A stretch of 64,000 bases of DNA from Motacilla alba alba (lineage: Eukaryota; Chordata; Aves; Passeriformes; Motacillidae), in the NCBI RefSeq assembly GCF_015832195.1, contig NC_052017.1, forward strand, positions 53,784,152 through 53,848,151. Reading direction: 5' to 3'. Below are positions 13,860 to 23,790 of this stretch, piece after piece. The position numbers were made by a program, and so were the translations under genes. Under the pieces are notes generated by a model. The model made no database searches. It saw only the letters and a list, made by a program, of their open reading frames with translations, and was not told where the DNA came from. Every line of letters starts with the position of its first letter. The stretch's first letter is position 1.

Positions 13860-14200
13860 ACAACTAGCCCCATAAACCCCAACTTTTAAATAGTCTATTT
13901 AACTAAGTCGTTATTTGACTTATAGTTTCTTGACTCTTTCTTTTAATATTTGGATGCTTTTGTGAATTAACTTGCTGTGGTCTTTCAGATTTATGCAGCA
14001 CATGCCCTCGAAGTCTTTGCAGCTGTGTCCTTGAGCTAGCAGCAGGAAGTCTCGGTGGCCTTATTTTGCAGGGTGGTGTGCTTGATGCTATCAATATTAG
14101 TTAGTAGCCGATTTAATGCTTTGGATGTGGTGTTTGTATGCTTATTCAGCTAACACCTGAGAGTGTCTAACATTTTTAAAGCTCTTGCTGCAGCAGAGCT
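13860..14200 (-). pseudogene. env transmembrane subunit remnant (CX6CC)
   Basis: One minus-strand frame here shows an immunosuppressive-like helix region followed by a CX6CC disulphide motif (first Cys codon at 14021-14019, Cys-Cys at 14000-13995), then an amphipathic segment. This is the layout of the TM ectodomain in alpha- and gamma-type retroviral envelopes. In those families the motif allows a covalent link to the surface subunit. Surrounding frames are broken and no intact fusion peptide, anchor or surface subunit can be read. The 680-bp LTR upstream (14684-15363) separates it from the end of pol. Confidence 0.7.
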
Positions 14201-14683
14201 CCAAGTACTAATGCAGATGCTGCTATTCTCTGTCTTAAGACCTAAAAGTTAATTTTGTCTTTGTAATCTGCTTTAAATTGCTGAAAAAAAAATTTTGCCT
14301 AATCTTTTTGTTATGAATCATTGTGAGGTTGAGTGTCAGTAGAGTAAGCTTCCCTAAGCTACATGGTCTGCTCTTGATGTGTGATGAAATGGCGGGCTAT
14401 GCTCTGTCTCCACATATGAGAAATGTTTCAGATGGTAGTTGTCATGGGGAATCACTGGATCAAGAGAGGAGGGATGAGGTGTAATTACACCACATGCTTT
14501 CATTTTTGCAGATAGGATGATGGGGGGAAATATCCCACCATATTTTTTTTCTCATTTCTTATTTGTTGGGTGTCAGTGCCACTCTGTATTTTCTGTATTG
14601 CTTCTGTCTTATCAACGTAATGAAATTTAACATAAAAATCTATTTTAACAGAACCCAACATTTCTAATTTTTGGGGTTCCAGT

Positions 14684-15363
14684 TGTGGGCCACCCCGAGC
14701 CAGTCCTGACGGGGTGTCCGCGAATCTGAAAATGGGTTTCCCTGGATGCTGCGGCCAGCTCCCTCAGCCAACCTTCTGCCTGTGCCCAGATGTTGTAATA
14801 TTGTGTCCTCACCAATGAGAGATGGGAGCGCTCACTGTGTGACAGTTCACCAGAGTTTATTGCAGGAGAATCTGAGGGTACAGATGCTGTGGAGAAAGGC
14901 AGGAAGGTCCAGGTGATGGAAGCAGGAGGTAGGAAAGAAGTAGAGTAACAACTGCTGGTGAGGGAGTCAGGGACAGTGAACCAGGAGCTGGTCACAGAGC
15001 GGCTGACAGGCAAGCCTGAGAGCTGTGGGAAAAAGGCCCCCAAGTGGCGGTGGACACAATGTATATAAACTGGGGAAGGGTAGGAGGAGTCAGGGTACAG
15101 TTCAGCCAGGGTAAGGGAGGAACAGAGATGATGTGATGTATAACAGACCAGTGAGAAGCAGGAAGGAAGTGACAAGACCTGGGAAGGCCAATAACAAGGC
15201 TGAGGATACAGAACTTTCCAGAAAGTTGAGAGGACTGACACAGGCTCATTTGCTTGTGGGAGTGAGGGATCATGGGGCAGTGAACCACCTTCTCACCCTG
15301 AGTTCTACATAGGAACCTTCCCATGGCATCCCAGGACTGCTGCCCTCAGCCCTGACTCCTACA
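14684..15363 (-). mobile_element. Second LTR nested in the provirus
   Basis: The segment starts TGTGGGCC and ends CCTACA on the + strand. It is GC-richer than the viral remnants on either side. On the minus strand it has a TATATA box near 15061-15067 and AATAAA (complement of 14856-14861). It is not similar to the 420-bp LTRs. Flanking CCAGT (14679-14683) and CTAGT (15364-15368) could be a 5-bp target duplication with one mismatch. A 198-codon open frame on the minus strand runs through it but has no recognisable domain. An alternative is a 5' LTR of another element, because TGG follows two bases beyond its minus-strand end, as at a primer-binding site; I consider a solo LTR more likely. Confidence 0.6.
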
Positions 15364-15989
15364 CTAGTGGTGCATGTGGTAGATTCTAGGCTTAGTAATC
15401 CCAGTTATTAACGCTGTATTGCAGAGATGCCATTTGCAGTTAACGTCCTTAGTTATCGGCTAGTCATCCACTGGCAACTTTACTAACGAGGTGGAAAAGG
15501 GGTTGTCTGGAGTGGTTATTGATAGGCATAAGGTTTTTTGTTGTGTGACATTGGTTAGCGCTACCTAAACATTTTGCTTGGGCTGTGGGACTTCCTAGGT
15601 CTTAGTGAGGAACATGGCATTGACTAGGATGGATATAGTGAGTAGGAGTATTTTGCAGGTCATGTCTGGTAGAGCAATCTGTGAATGAGCCTAAGAAATT
15701 TGGTAATACTAAGACCGTTAGGGATTAGGGGTTACTATTTGTAGGTTGCTGGGGTTTTGTTTTTCTTTGTGTGATCTCTGGGGATCTTTTTGCTTGTTGA
15801 CTTGGTGTTCTTGCAGTGGCAGTAGGTACAGCTTGATTTTTTAGTCAGAATCTACTGAAGTTTTTTTATCTGTGGAAACACAAGTATATATCTTCTCCCA
15901 AGTAATCATTGGAAATTATCTCAAAATTTGGCTTGTTTCTAGGTCTTTGACTAAAATTGGGATTTTTTTCTTTCAATTGCACTTGGATT

Positions 15990-16865
15990 GTGTTGGAAAA
16001 ATGTCTGACAATTGTTGCATTTGGTTTTATAAAAGAGTTGTTTAGAAAGTATATATATACCTTTAGTATGCTTCTCTATGATGGATAATGTCTCTATTTC
16101 CCCTTTCTGTTTTTCAGTAGGCACTTGAGAGATCTATGGACTTTCTCGGTAACTGATTGGCCTGTGGGGGAGTGGGGAATGCCTGTAGTGTATTTGATTC
16201 TCTACAGCTTAAAAATTGTTGTGTTTTCTGAGAAACATAGGCAGGTCTGTTAGGTGTTTTAATTTCTTGTGGGATGCCTAAAGTCGAAAAAGCTCGTAAA
16301 AAGTGTTTGATGGTATCTTTGGCTGTTTCTCCAACATGAGCAGAGGTAAAAATTGCTCCTGAGAAGCTGCTAAATTTGGAGACTGTGTAGCTCTCAAGGA
16401 TTTACTCCTGCCCTGACAATGGGAATACTTTTGACAATTGGGGCATATGATGATAATTGCTTTGGCTTGATCTTTGGTGATGTTAAACATGCATGTTAGT
16501 GTAGGAGCATTTTGATGGAAGAATGAATGACTGAGGCGTGCCTGTTTAAGGATGTTTGGAAGTGTGGTTAGTATAGTCATTGTAAGGGTGTCAGCTTGTC
16601 TTGTTTCTTTCTGCTGGAAATCTTGGTAATGAGGTGTGTGAACATATGCACATGACAAAATAAGGATGCTGTCTCTTGGAAAGAATGAGAACAAAATTTT
16701 TAAGTAAAGAATATTATTACTAACTGACTTCAGAAATGAATTTTTAGCTCTTTTGACGATTCCCGAAATACAAGCAGAATCAGTAATTAAATTTAAAGGA
16801 CCTGTGAATTTAGATAAGGCTCTGACAACAGCTGCCAGTTCAACTATTTGTGGTGACCCCTTCAC
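15990..16865 (-). pseudogene. pol remnant: RNase H and integrase
   Basis: A 195-codon frame (16865-16278) covers the C-terminal half of RNase H, including the ELAAVVRAL helix and a retained LITDSA acidic motif. It continues into the integrase N-terminal zinc-binding domain, with the His/His pair followed by CPNC. Downstream, in shifted frames to about 15990, pieces of the integrase catalytic core are recognisable. The second acidic motif there reads KTPNRPAY, so a catalytic Asp position is no longer Asp. Stops and frameshifts break the core. In a live virus these domains would degrade the RNA strand and insert viral DNA. Confidence 0.85.
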
Positions 16866-17059
16866 AGTCTCAATATCTGACTTCTACTTATGCGTTACGA
16901 GATCTTGTCATTATATAACTTATTTATGAGACTGTCTAGGTCCATCTGTGAAGAAGGTAATTGCATTGAGAGATATATCAACTTTTTAGCAGTTTGGGAA
17001 TTATGTTACGTGAGGAATGCGAACATTTGTGTTTAGGGTAGTGAATTGAAATTTCTCTG

Positions 17060-17860
17060 GTGAAATTTTCAAGTGCGATTTGTAAATGTTCTGATTGCTG
17101 TAATAACTATTCCAAATATAGAGTAGTTACTGGTAAAAATATGGAAAAGCCTTTCCCTGAAAGGGAATTTAAGTGTGACCCAGCTCTTATGACAAGCTGA
17201 GCCATCATTTCTGTTTTTGTCATTATAGTTTTCTCTGGCTGATGGGGTAGGAAAACCCATTCTAAAATTAACAAAGGATCAGGTGGTTTAGAATCTCACT
17301 GAAAAATTAGAGCATGAAGTTGAGGTTCTTTCCCCAGAATAGCTAACAAAAATGGTAAATCAGGATTCATTTGATGTGCTTGCCAAGTTTGAATGGCTTG
17401 AGACACTTTGCCTAAGGCATTTTTTGCCTCATCAGTTAGATGTCTGGGTAAATTCAGCGCTGGATCTCCTTTCAGTAGGACAAACAGTGGAGCCAAATCT
17501 TCATTAGTAATTCTAAGCATGGATCTAACCCAACAGATGGTTCCAAGTAGTTTTTGTAAGTCATGGAGTGTCTGTGGATTTTCATTCAGTTATAGTGGTT
17601 GTGATTGCATAGTCTGGGAAAAAATTTGAAATCTCAAGTACCTCTAAGGTGGCATTTGCTGTATTTTTTCCTCAGCGATGGTGAGCACTGACAGCTGTGG
17701 TGGTAGCTCTTGGTGCAATGTCTAGGGCTAAACTGTTTTTTGTAGCAATGAGGATGTCATGTGTTTCTTGCAGAATGGATCTGACACTTTGGCCACAAAC
17801 CGCTAGGAAAAGGTTGGAGAATTCTTCATACTATGTGGTAGCACGGTCTAGTGGTCTTGC
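17060..17860 (-). pseudogene. pol remnant: reverse transcriptase palm, thumb and connection
   Basis: The thumb is the clearest part. A 74-codon frame (17520-17296) starts with ITNEDLAPLFVLLKGDP, a signature of class II RTs. The connection follows at about 17260-17069. Upstream, near 17700-17860, a palm fragment (FVAK..., then ILIAT) is visible, but the YxDD catalytic box around 17747-17757 is damaged. Only about 100 bp separates the protease active-site region from the late palm, so most of the fingers and early palm have been deleted. The protein cannot be functional. Confidence 0.85.
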
Positions 17861-17899
17861 TGGAGTGTGGCTTCACGAGAGTCCTCTCTAGGGGCCACT

Positions 17900-18457
17900 T
17901 GGATCATGAGATGACTGACATGTCCGCAGTGGTGTTTGCTAGCCTAGTTAATATCATTTTCTTGTTGTTAAATTCTAAAGTGCAAGTTAATTGAGGTCTG
18001 CAGCGGTCTATTACTTGAGTCCACATTACTAGGGATTTTGGCATGCTGTTGATGTTTCATTTAGGGAGGAAGATTGCTTGTGCAATTAGTAGTCCTTGGG
18101 GAATAAAACAAGGTGGATTAGGATACATAGCTAATACTGTAATCTCCTGTTGCAATATTACTGATAGTACCGATGATAATACAAAAAAAATCTCAGTCTT
18201 TGACCTGTAGTTCCCCACATTAACAGTTCCTGTGGTTTATCTTTAGGCTCAAGCTGCAGAGTGGAGATGGAGTGTGCTGAGTAATCTGTCAACATTATTG
18301 GCTTGGCACTTCCCAAACCCAGCTTAGCACCTATAGGCAAGGCTGCTGGAAGTCCTAAAATGGTGCACTGAAGCTTTGGGCTACTTGCCCTTCTATAATG
18401 GTGAGCATTGACGGCTGGGTTATTTGTGTCCTCACGTGGGGCCAGCCTGGGCTCCAC
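17900..18457 (-). pseudogene. dUTPase-like and protease remnant
   Basis: In minus-strand order, a frame from 18457 runs into a segment near 18140-18050 with PNPPCFIPQGLLIAQ, matching the C-terminal part of the dUTPase domain that beta-like retroviruses carry next to protease. The retroviral aspartyl protease follows. At about 17955-17908 the active-site segment reads LTRLANTTADMSVIS, with Asn where the catalytic Asp normally stands. The protease C-terminus is missing because of the deletion into RT. In this family, protease cleaves the viral polyproteins and dUTPase limits uracil incorporation. Confidence 0.7.
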
Positions 18458-18559
18458 TGGAAGTTTCCTGGTGGCAGCCTGCTACAACTTCCCTGTTTTG
18501 TGTGGAATTGGTTAGTACTTTGATAATTTCTTTTGCATCTACGGGTCCTAGGAGCAAGT

Positions 18560-20490
18560 TTCGCTCCTTGCTAGGGGTAGTCCTTTATGCAATATCCCTT
18601 TTTGCCGCATCCAAAGCAAGGCTTTAGGTCCTGTTGCTGTTGCCTTTGAGGGATGACTTGCATTGAGGCTAAAGCTTCTGCAATTCCTCATCCTACCACC
18701 TGTGCCTGTAAAGTGGCTGAGTGTTTTGGAGTTCCAAGGCAATTGCAAGCCTCTGTCATTTGTCAAAGTAGGTTCTGGCTCAGATGGTAAAGAATGAAGA
18801 ACCCTTTTGCACTCTGGGTTGGCATTGGAGACAGCTAGCTTTCTGAGTAGCTTTCTGAGTAGCTTTCTGAGTAGCTTTCTAGCAAAATTCGTCTTTTGAG
18901 TGCGACTTTGAATCTATCAATAAATTTCATGTAGGGCTCATTTGGTCTTTGTGTGATGTCCACAAAGTCCAGGTTAGGGGTACTGCTATTGAGCACCTGC
19001 ACAAGGGCCTTTCTAGCCACATTCTTGATATAATTTAGGACAGGTCTAGGGAGGCACGCAGCTTGGTCATTGAGTTGAGTATGTGCCCCTTCTCCTGTAA
19101 GGTGGTCTAAAGTTAAATTTGTCCATGCTTGGTCCCTAGCATAGTCCACTCTCCTTCCCAAAGGCTGTATTCTGTAGGGGGTAACAGCATGGTCATTATG
19201 TACTGCTTATCATGGGGCGTTAGGTCATGTGCAGAGAAAGTAGCCAAAATTATGGTGTTCACGTAAGGTGATCCCTTCCCATAATCTCTAGTGGCCTTAC
19301 ACAGTTCTTTCGCCTCCCCTTAGCCCAATGGCTCCTATATTGAGAGCCTATATTCACGTTTGCCCTCCTTCAATAGCATACCAGAGCAACAATAAATTTG
19401 GATATTATCTTCTAATTCCCCTCCTTTACTGCAGTCTTCTGGATCCTCTCTCATGGATCCTCGGTGTCACTGGATCCAGAAGGGCTGAGATTTTCCTCGG
19501 AGGAGAAGGAGGAAGAATAATCAGACATGAGCACAATATTTTTATTATTGATGGAGCAGTGGTAGTGGTGCTTGGCCTCTGGTACGGGCCTCGGCACAGA
19601 CAACATGGGCACCTCCATGTTGGTAGGTGGTACTTCTGGAACCATGGTGGATGTGGTTCCAGTTCCCCCAGAAGGGGTATGGCCAGAGATGAAAGCGGTG
19701 TGGTCTGGAGCGGAAGGGGTGGAGTCGAGGGGAGGACTGGCAACTTGATTAGGCGGCGCGGCGAGATGGCAGTTAGCAGACGGTGTTACACAAGTGCGGT
19801 CAATGTTAAATTGGCAGTTAGTTGGTACAGTACAGAAGGAGGGACAAGAAAAACATGTGGGAACAGGTAGGATGGAGCAGGAGAGATCCAAGATGGCATG
19901 GCCATTGCTATCTTGAGCCCCGAGTGAAGAAGGCTGGAATTCCAGGGTAACTGGAATTACTGAAGGTTCATCCACGCGTGGTGGTGTTTTTTACTCCATA
20001 TCCCACTCCAGGGCAATCTGAGGGGAGAGAAGAAGGAGGACAAGAAATGGCAGGAGCTGCAGTCTGCACAGGCTCCTGCATCTCACTGCCATGGTTAGAA
20101 GGTTTGGAAACAGCCTCAGGTTGGGAGATGGTGTTAGAGCTGGAGCTGTGGCACATTTTTTTTCTGTCTTCAGTGTTTTTAAAATCGCGCAGAAGGGAAG
20201 CATGTGTAGGGCCACGGAATCTCTTCTGGTTGCTAGGTCATAAAACTTTATCCCCATCAAGTCTCAGAAGTCCGCAGAATAGATATTGGTGTCTGCAGTA
20301 TTGGGGATATTATGGAAGACCCACTTCACTGTGGCCTTTAACTCTTGTTTTCCAATCTTCCTCTGAGCTGGTAACATGAACTTAAAAAGTCCATATATGT
20401 CCCTCTCTACAGCGGATCTTCCTGAACCTATCTTTGAGACTTTGAAATGGGATGGGATATGGCCTCCCAGTTAAAATAGGATGATGGGTA
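18560..20490 (-). pseudogene. gag remnant (matrix, proline-rich, capsid, nucleocapsid)
   Basis: The 5' part (about 20490-19430) holds a broken matrix region and a Ser/Pro-rich stretch (174-codon frame at 19975-19451). The capsid C-terminal half is clear in a 108-codon frame at 19161-18835: it contains the class II major homology-like segment RPNEPYMKFIDRFK. A 12-bp tandem repeat follows it. Near 18618-18577 a nucleocapsid zinc knuckle remains as CFGCGKKGY..., with His and the last Cys of the CCHC pattern replaced by Tyr. Several frameshifts separate these blocks. Confidence 0.85.
18837..18880. repeat. 12-bp tandem repeat inside gag remnant
   Basis: AGCTTTCTGAGT repeated about 3.7 times with no mismatch. 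On the coding (minus) strand it gives a repeating Ser-Tyr-Ser-Glu pattern just after the capsid segment. Perfect copies suggest that it expanded after the provirus began to decay. Confidence 0.9.
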
Positions 20491-20672
20491 AATGTCCCCT
20501 CTTTCCGCTCACCTGCGCTTGGTTGCAGGTGTCCATGAGTCGACTCTCACCGGTCATTGAAACACATTAAAAATAGTCAGGCCTGACTTTGCTTCCAAAG
20601 CTCCACCAGCAGAATGGGATGGCCTACCAGGCAGCTTCCCCACCAATCCGATCTCAACAGGCTCCTCAATAT

Positions 20673-20690
20673 GTGGGTCCCTGGGCACCA
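20673..20690 (-). other. Primer-binding site of the provirus
   Basis: On the minus strand TGGTGCCCAGGGACCCAC starts two bases after the 5' LTR end. The leading TGG pairs with a tRNA CCA tail. The remaining bases do not match the Trp, Lys or Pro primer sites I know, so the tRNA is unassigned. Confidence 0.8.
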
Positions 20691-20692
20691 CT

Positions 20693-21112
20693 TGTCATGG
20701 TCCGGCAGCTGCGACCTTGGAACTGGGCCGGCCAGGAGTAGTGTGATAAAAGAAACAGGGACGGGTCAGTTGGGTTGCCCGAAAACAAAAGAACTTTAAT
20801 GGATAAAATAATAACTAACAGAAGGTGCGCACAGTTTGGGGTTAGTTCTAAAGGACCTGAAAATGGGGGAAACACAACAATATATAGGGAACGATTTGAG
20901 GGCAGGGGACCAATCATGAACAAGAGCCAAGAACATTACCTTATATGCAACATAGTAACAACCAACCAGGAATGGGAACTAGAAACACAACCATATATTG
21001 AGTAACCTTATTAACATAACAATTTCTATAATCTCGTTCTTCTCACCTGAACTAAAAAGGTTTCTCCCATGGCTTTAAGTCAATGGTTTTCTCAGGTTAG
21101 CTAACTCCCACA
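20693..21112 (-). repeat. 5' LTR of the provirus
   Basis: 420 bp, TGTCATGG...CCCACA on the + strand, hence TG...CA on the viral strand. It carries the same TATATA and ATTAAA signals as the 3' LTR. It is followed in viral order by the primer-binding site at 20690. Confidence 0.93.
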
Positions 21113-21118
21113 ATAGAT
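21113..21118. repeat. Target site duplication of provirus, right copy
   Basis: ATAGAT directly beyond the LTR end. It pairs with ACAGAT at 13293-13298 (one mismatch). Confidence 0.65.
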
Positions 21119-23400
21119 ATTTTCTTTTAAAATTGCTTAAATTACTTTAGTTTTTTGCTTGAAAAATGGGAATTTGTCCTCATGGATGCTCCATGAACAA
21201 AACAAATAACAGTTTTCAAGCACTGTGGGCATTTCCTAGCTTGCCAGTGAACACTGTGGAGAACACTGTGGCTGGTGACCTGTCACTATCACTGCTGACA
21301 GCAATCCAGACAAAGATGAAACTGAGCCTACTTCTTATCACTATACTATAAAAATCTACTTAAATAGAAAGGTGAGAAATGGCATTCTGCTGCTGCAATG
21401 CACACTTAGCGTGTGATGGGTAGAGAGCCCTTTGATATCCAAGCCAACACCACATAAAAGTGTTATTACCCACAAAATACCTCCTTGGGAGCTGAAGTTT
21501 GAGAAGAATAGAAAAAAAACCAAACTTATTTCAAATTAAAAAACAATGGCTTTCTGGAAGGATATCCCATTATTACTGTGTGGCAGCTGTACTTATCCAC
21601 ATCCATTGTTGAGAGCGATTATCTTATTAACATTTTCATCTATAACCACATGGTGTAAGAATGCTGTGTAGGAACACGGTTAAAAGCTGTGTGGCCTATT
21701 TTTTATGAAATAACCTTTTAAAACTTCTGGAGGTGAATCACTTCTTTACTAGGGACTTTAGGAGGACTGTTAAAATTTATTAGTTTTGTTTCCGTGTCAG
21801 AAGTTGGTGGATTGTACAGCATTTTTTAAATCCACAGCCTTTGGATAACATAATTCAATAGCCTGACATCTGAATTTGCTGAAATATGCTAATATTATCA
21901 GACAGCGGTCTCTGGTGCTACCCCAGAAGGCTTTGTGCCTTTGCGTGCTTCTTTGTGTCTCCTCCCTGGACATGAAAAATCTCTGCATAATGCAAAGCAC
22001 ACACCTGACAGACAGAACAACTATCTTCACATCATTTCAGGTACTTAAAACTGTAAATTCAGAAGAACATGCCTCAAGACATTCCGAAGCAATTACCTTG
22101 GGAATGGAGATTCTCTGGTGGTGCAACCTGTAACAAGAATATTGATGGAAATGTTTTGATAATTCAGTAATGACAAGGACTCCATAATGCCAGTTGATCT
22201 TAATGACCATGAAAAACAGTTCTATTAATGTCCCATCATAAGACAGACAATGTATAAGAATTACCTAAACCTAGACTGAAGTTCTAGAAGTTAGGATATT
22301 AGATTTTCAATTTCAAATTGCAGAAATGTTGACAAAACTATAAAATCCTAGAGTCAAGATTTAGGGTCCTACCTAATATCTCTTCTTTTAAGAACTGGTC
22401 TTACTTATAGACGGCAGTTCTCAATACACAGGAAGGAAATAAAATTGCTAAAAACCAACACATCGTAATATGAATGTGGAGATTAAATTTAAGATTGCTC
22501 TTGAAACTCTTGACCAAACAATACCCTAAGACTGCTCTAATCATTATGTGTCAGTTTTAAATTAGATCCAATCTGAGTGCTTTCTTTGATGAGAATGCTA
22601 ATTACTCAAATTACATTTATGTTTGGCAATGGAATGTGACTCTAACTGAAAAAAATGCTAATGCTGCTTTAAAAGGGTGAAACTAAGGAATACCAGTAGG
22701 AGAAGGATATAAATGGGAAGTGGGAGCTCTTAAAAGAATAATAAGGGCTCTACAACAAGACAAGAAAACATAAAATATCCTTGAGGAAAACATGCAACCA
22801 TCCATTTTAGGTTTATATACACCTATAGACTTTCATCTTTATATTTTGTTTCAAAGAGAAAAAAAATCAGTGGCAGTAACTTAAATGAATCATAAGAAAA
22901 AACCAGAGGGAGCAACAAAAAAAGGGGAAAGAAAAGAAAAAAAAGAGGTCAGTGTTGGAAGACTTAAAGACAAGGAGTATTTTAATCATCAGGAAGGAGA
23001 AAGAACTTTTTAAGTGGAATGCCAGCTGAAAATGGTAGTTGTTCACAATAACATAAATATAAAAGGAGTGAATGTTTTCATTAGTTTAAACTAATAGGGC
23101 CATGTCCCACCAAGCACAAGTTAATAGAGATGGTAACAAATTTGTGATATAGCAAACAACAGTCACAAAAAACTATTTATAGGACGTAAAACATCTTTTG
23201 TGAAATAATCAATGCATTTTTCTATTTAACTTAACAAATACTAAGAAACTGTTTCATGTTAGACTAGAAGTAGTTACATGGGGAACAGAAATCTTTGAAT
23301 ACAGAACTTTCAGAACTTGGTGACAGATGATTCCATGGTGGACATAATGGAGGAGTTCAAAGCTGAGGTAAGAAAAATTTAAATCTGCCATAGGGATATG
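21119..23400. other. Intergenic; possible regulatory sequence, no gene
   Basis: No coding exon recognised. The part from 21540 to 22140 has a mixed composition and several homeodomain/POU-like words, including ATGCTAAT near 21887 and AATGCAAA near 21989. These are unlike the simple AT-rich neighbourhood. The rest is featureless. Confidence 0.4.
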
Positions 23401-23409
23401 AAAAACTCA

Positions 23410-23790
23410 GCATGTACCAAGTTCTGCATTATTAGACTGAAGGTGTGCTTATCAAAAGTGGTAGAGAACCATAGCAAAGCAGTTTAAAACAGGAAAACAA
23501 GAAAGAACTTCTTTAAGCAGAAGGCAGACAGCTTTTGGGTTTCATTGTCTCAAATGATTTTGGAGATACATAGTGTTAGCAAGTCAAAAAGAGATAAATT
23601 CATCAACAGCAGGTTTGTTAACAGATATGAGAAGGAGCAGCCAGGGATGTGTCTTCTAACATCTCTAATTCCATGCCAGTAGATGCTAGGGTAAGACAAG
23701 GGAGTGAAGCTCAGAGGTATATGCTCTCCCCAGACTGCATCCTATCACCAGTGTGGAAAACCAAGATAGATGGATCACTGTTCTATTTCT
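23410..23790 (+). mobile_element. Ancient CR1/L3-like LINE 3' relic
   Basis: The stretch follows the conserved end of old CR1-type elements. It has an 'aacttcttt-agcagaaggcagacagcttttgg' segment, then 'gattttggagatacatagtgttagcaagtc' and 'aaaaagagataaattcatcaacag'. It ends with 'gatggatcact'. Similarity is judged from memory and is heavily degraded. It carries no open frame. Its age contrasts with the younger LTRs nearby. Confidence 0.55.

Larger units (their letters stand above)
13299..21112 (-). mobile_element. Class II endogenous retrovirus, near full length, defective
   Basis: This 7.8 kb provirus lies on the minus strand. In viral order it has a 5' LTR (21112-20693), a tRNA primer-binding site, gag, a dUTPase/protease region, pol (RT, RNase H, integrase), an env remnant, a polypurine tract and a 3' LTR (13718-13299). 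The two LTRs are both 420 bp and align without gaps. The whole is flanked by a 6-bp duplication with one mismatch. Every reading frame is broken by stops, frameshifts or deletions, so it makes no virus. The RT thumb and RNase H/integrase sequences are typical of class II ERVs of birds, while the env TM carries a gamma/alpha-type CX6CC motif. A second, unrelated LTR (14684-15363) is embedded in the 3' third. Confidence 0.93.

Noticed and set aside
14645..15241. 198-codon open frame on the minus strand
   Set aside because: It runs across the nested LTR with its TATA and poly(A) signals and has Ser/Pro-rich composition without a domain. An accidental frame in an LTR is more likely than a gene.
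19328..19870. 180-codon open frame on the + strand
   Set aside because: It is antisense to the proline/serine-rich part of the gag remnant. Arg/Gly-rich composition is what the complement of such sequence gives.
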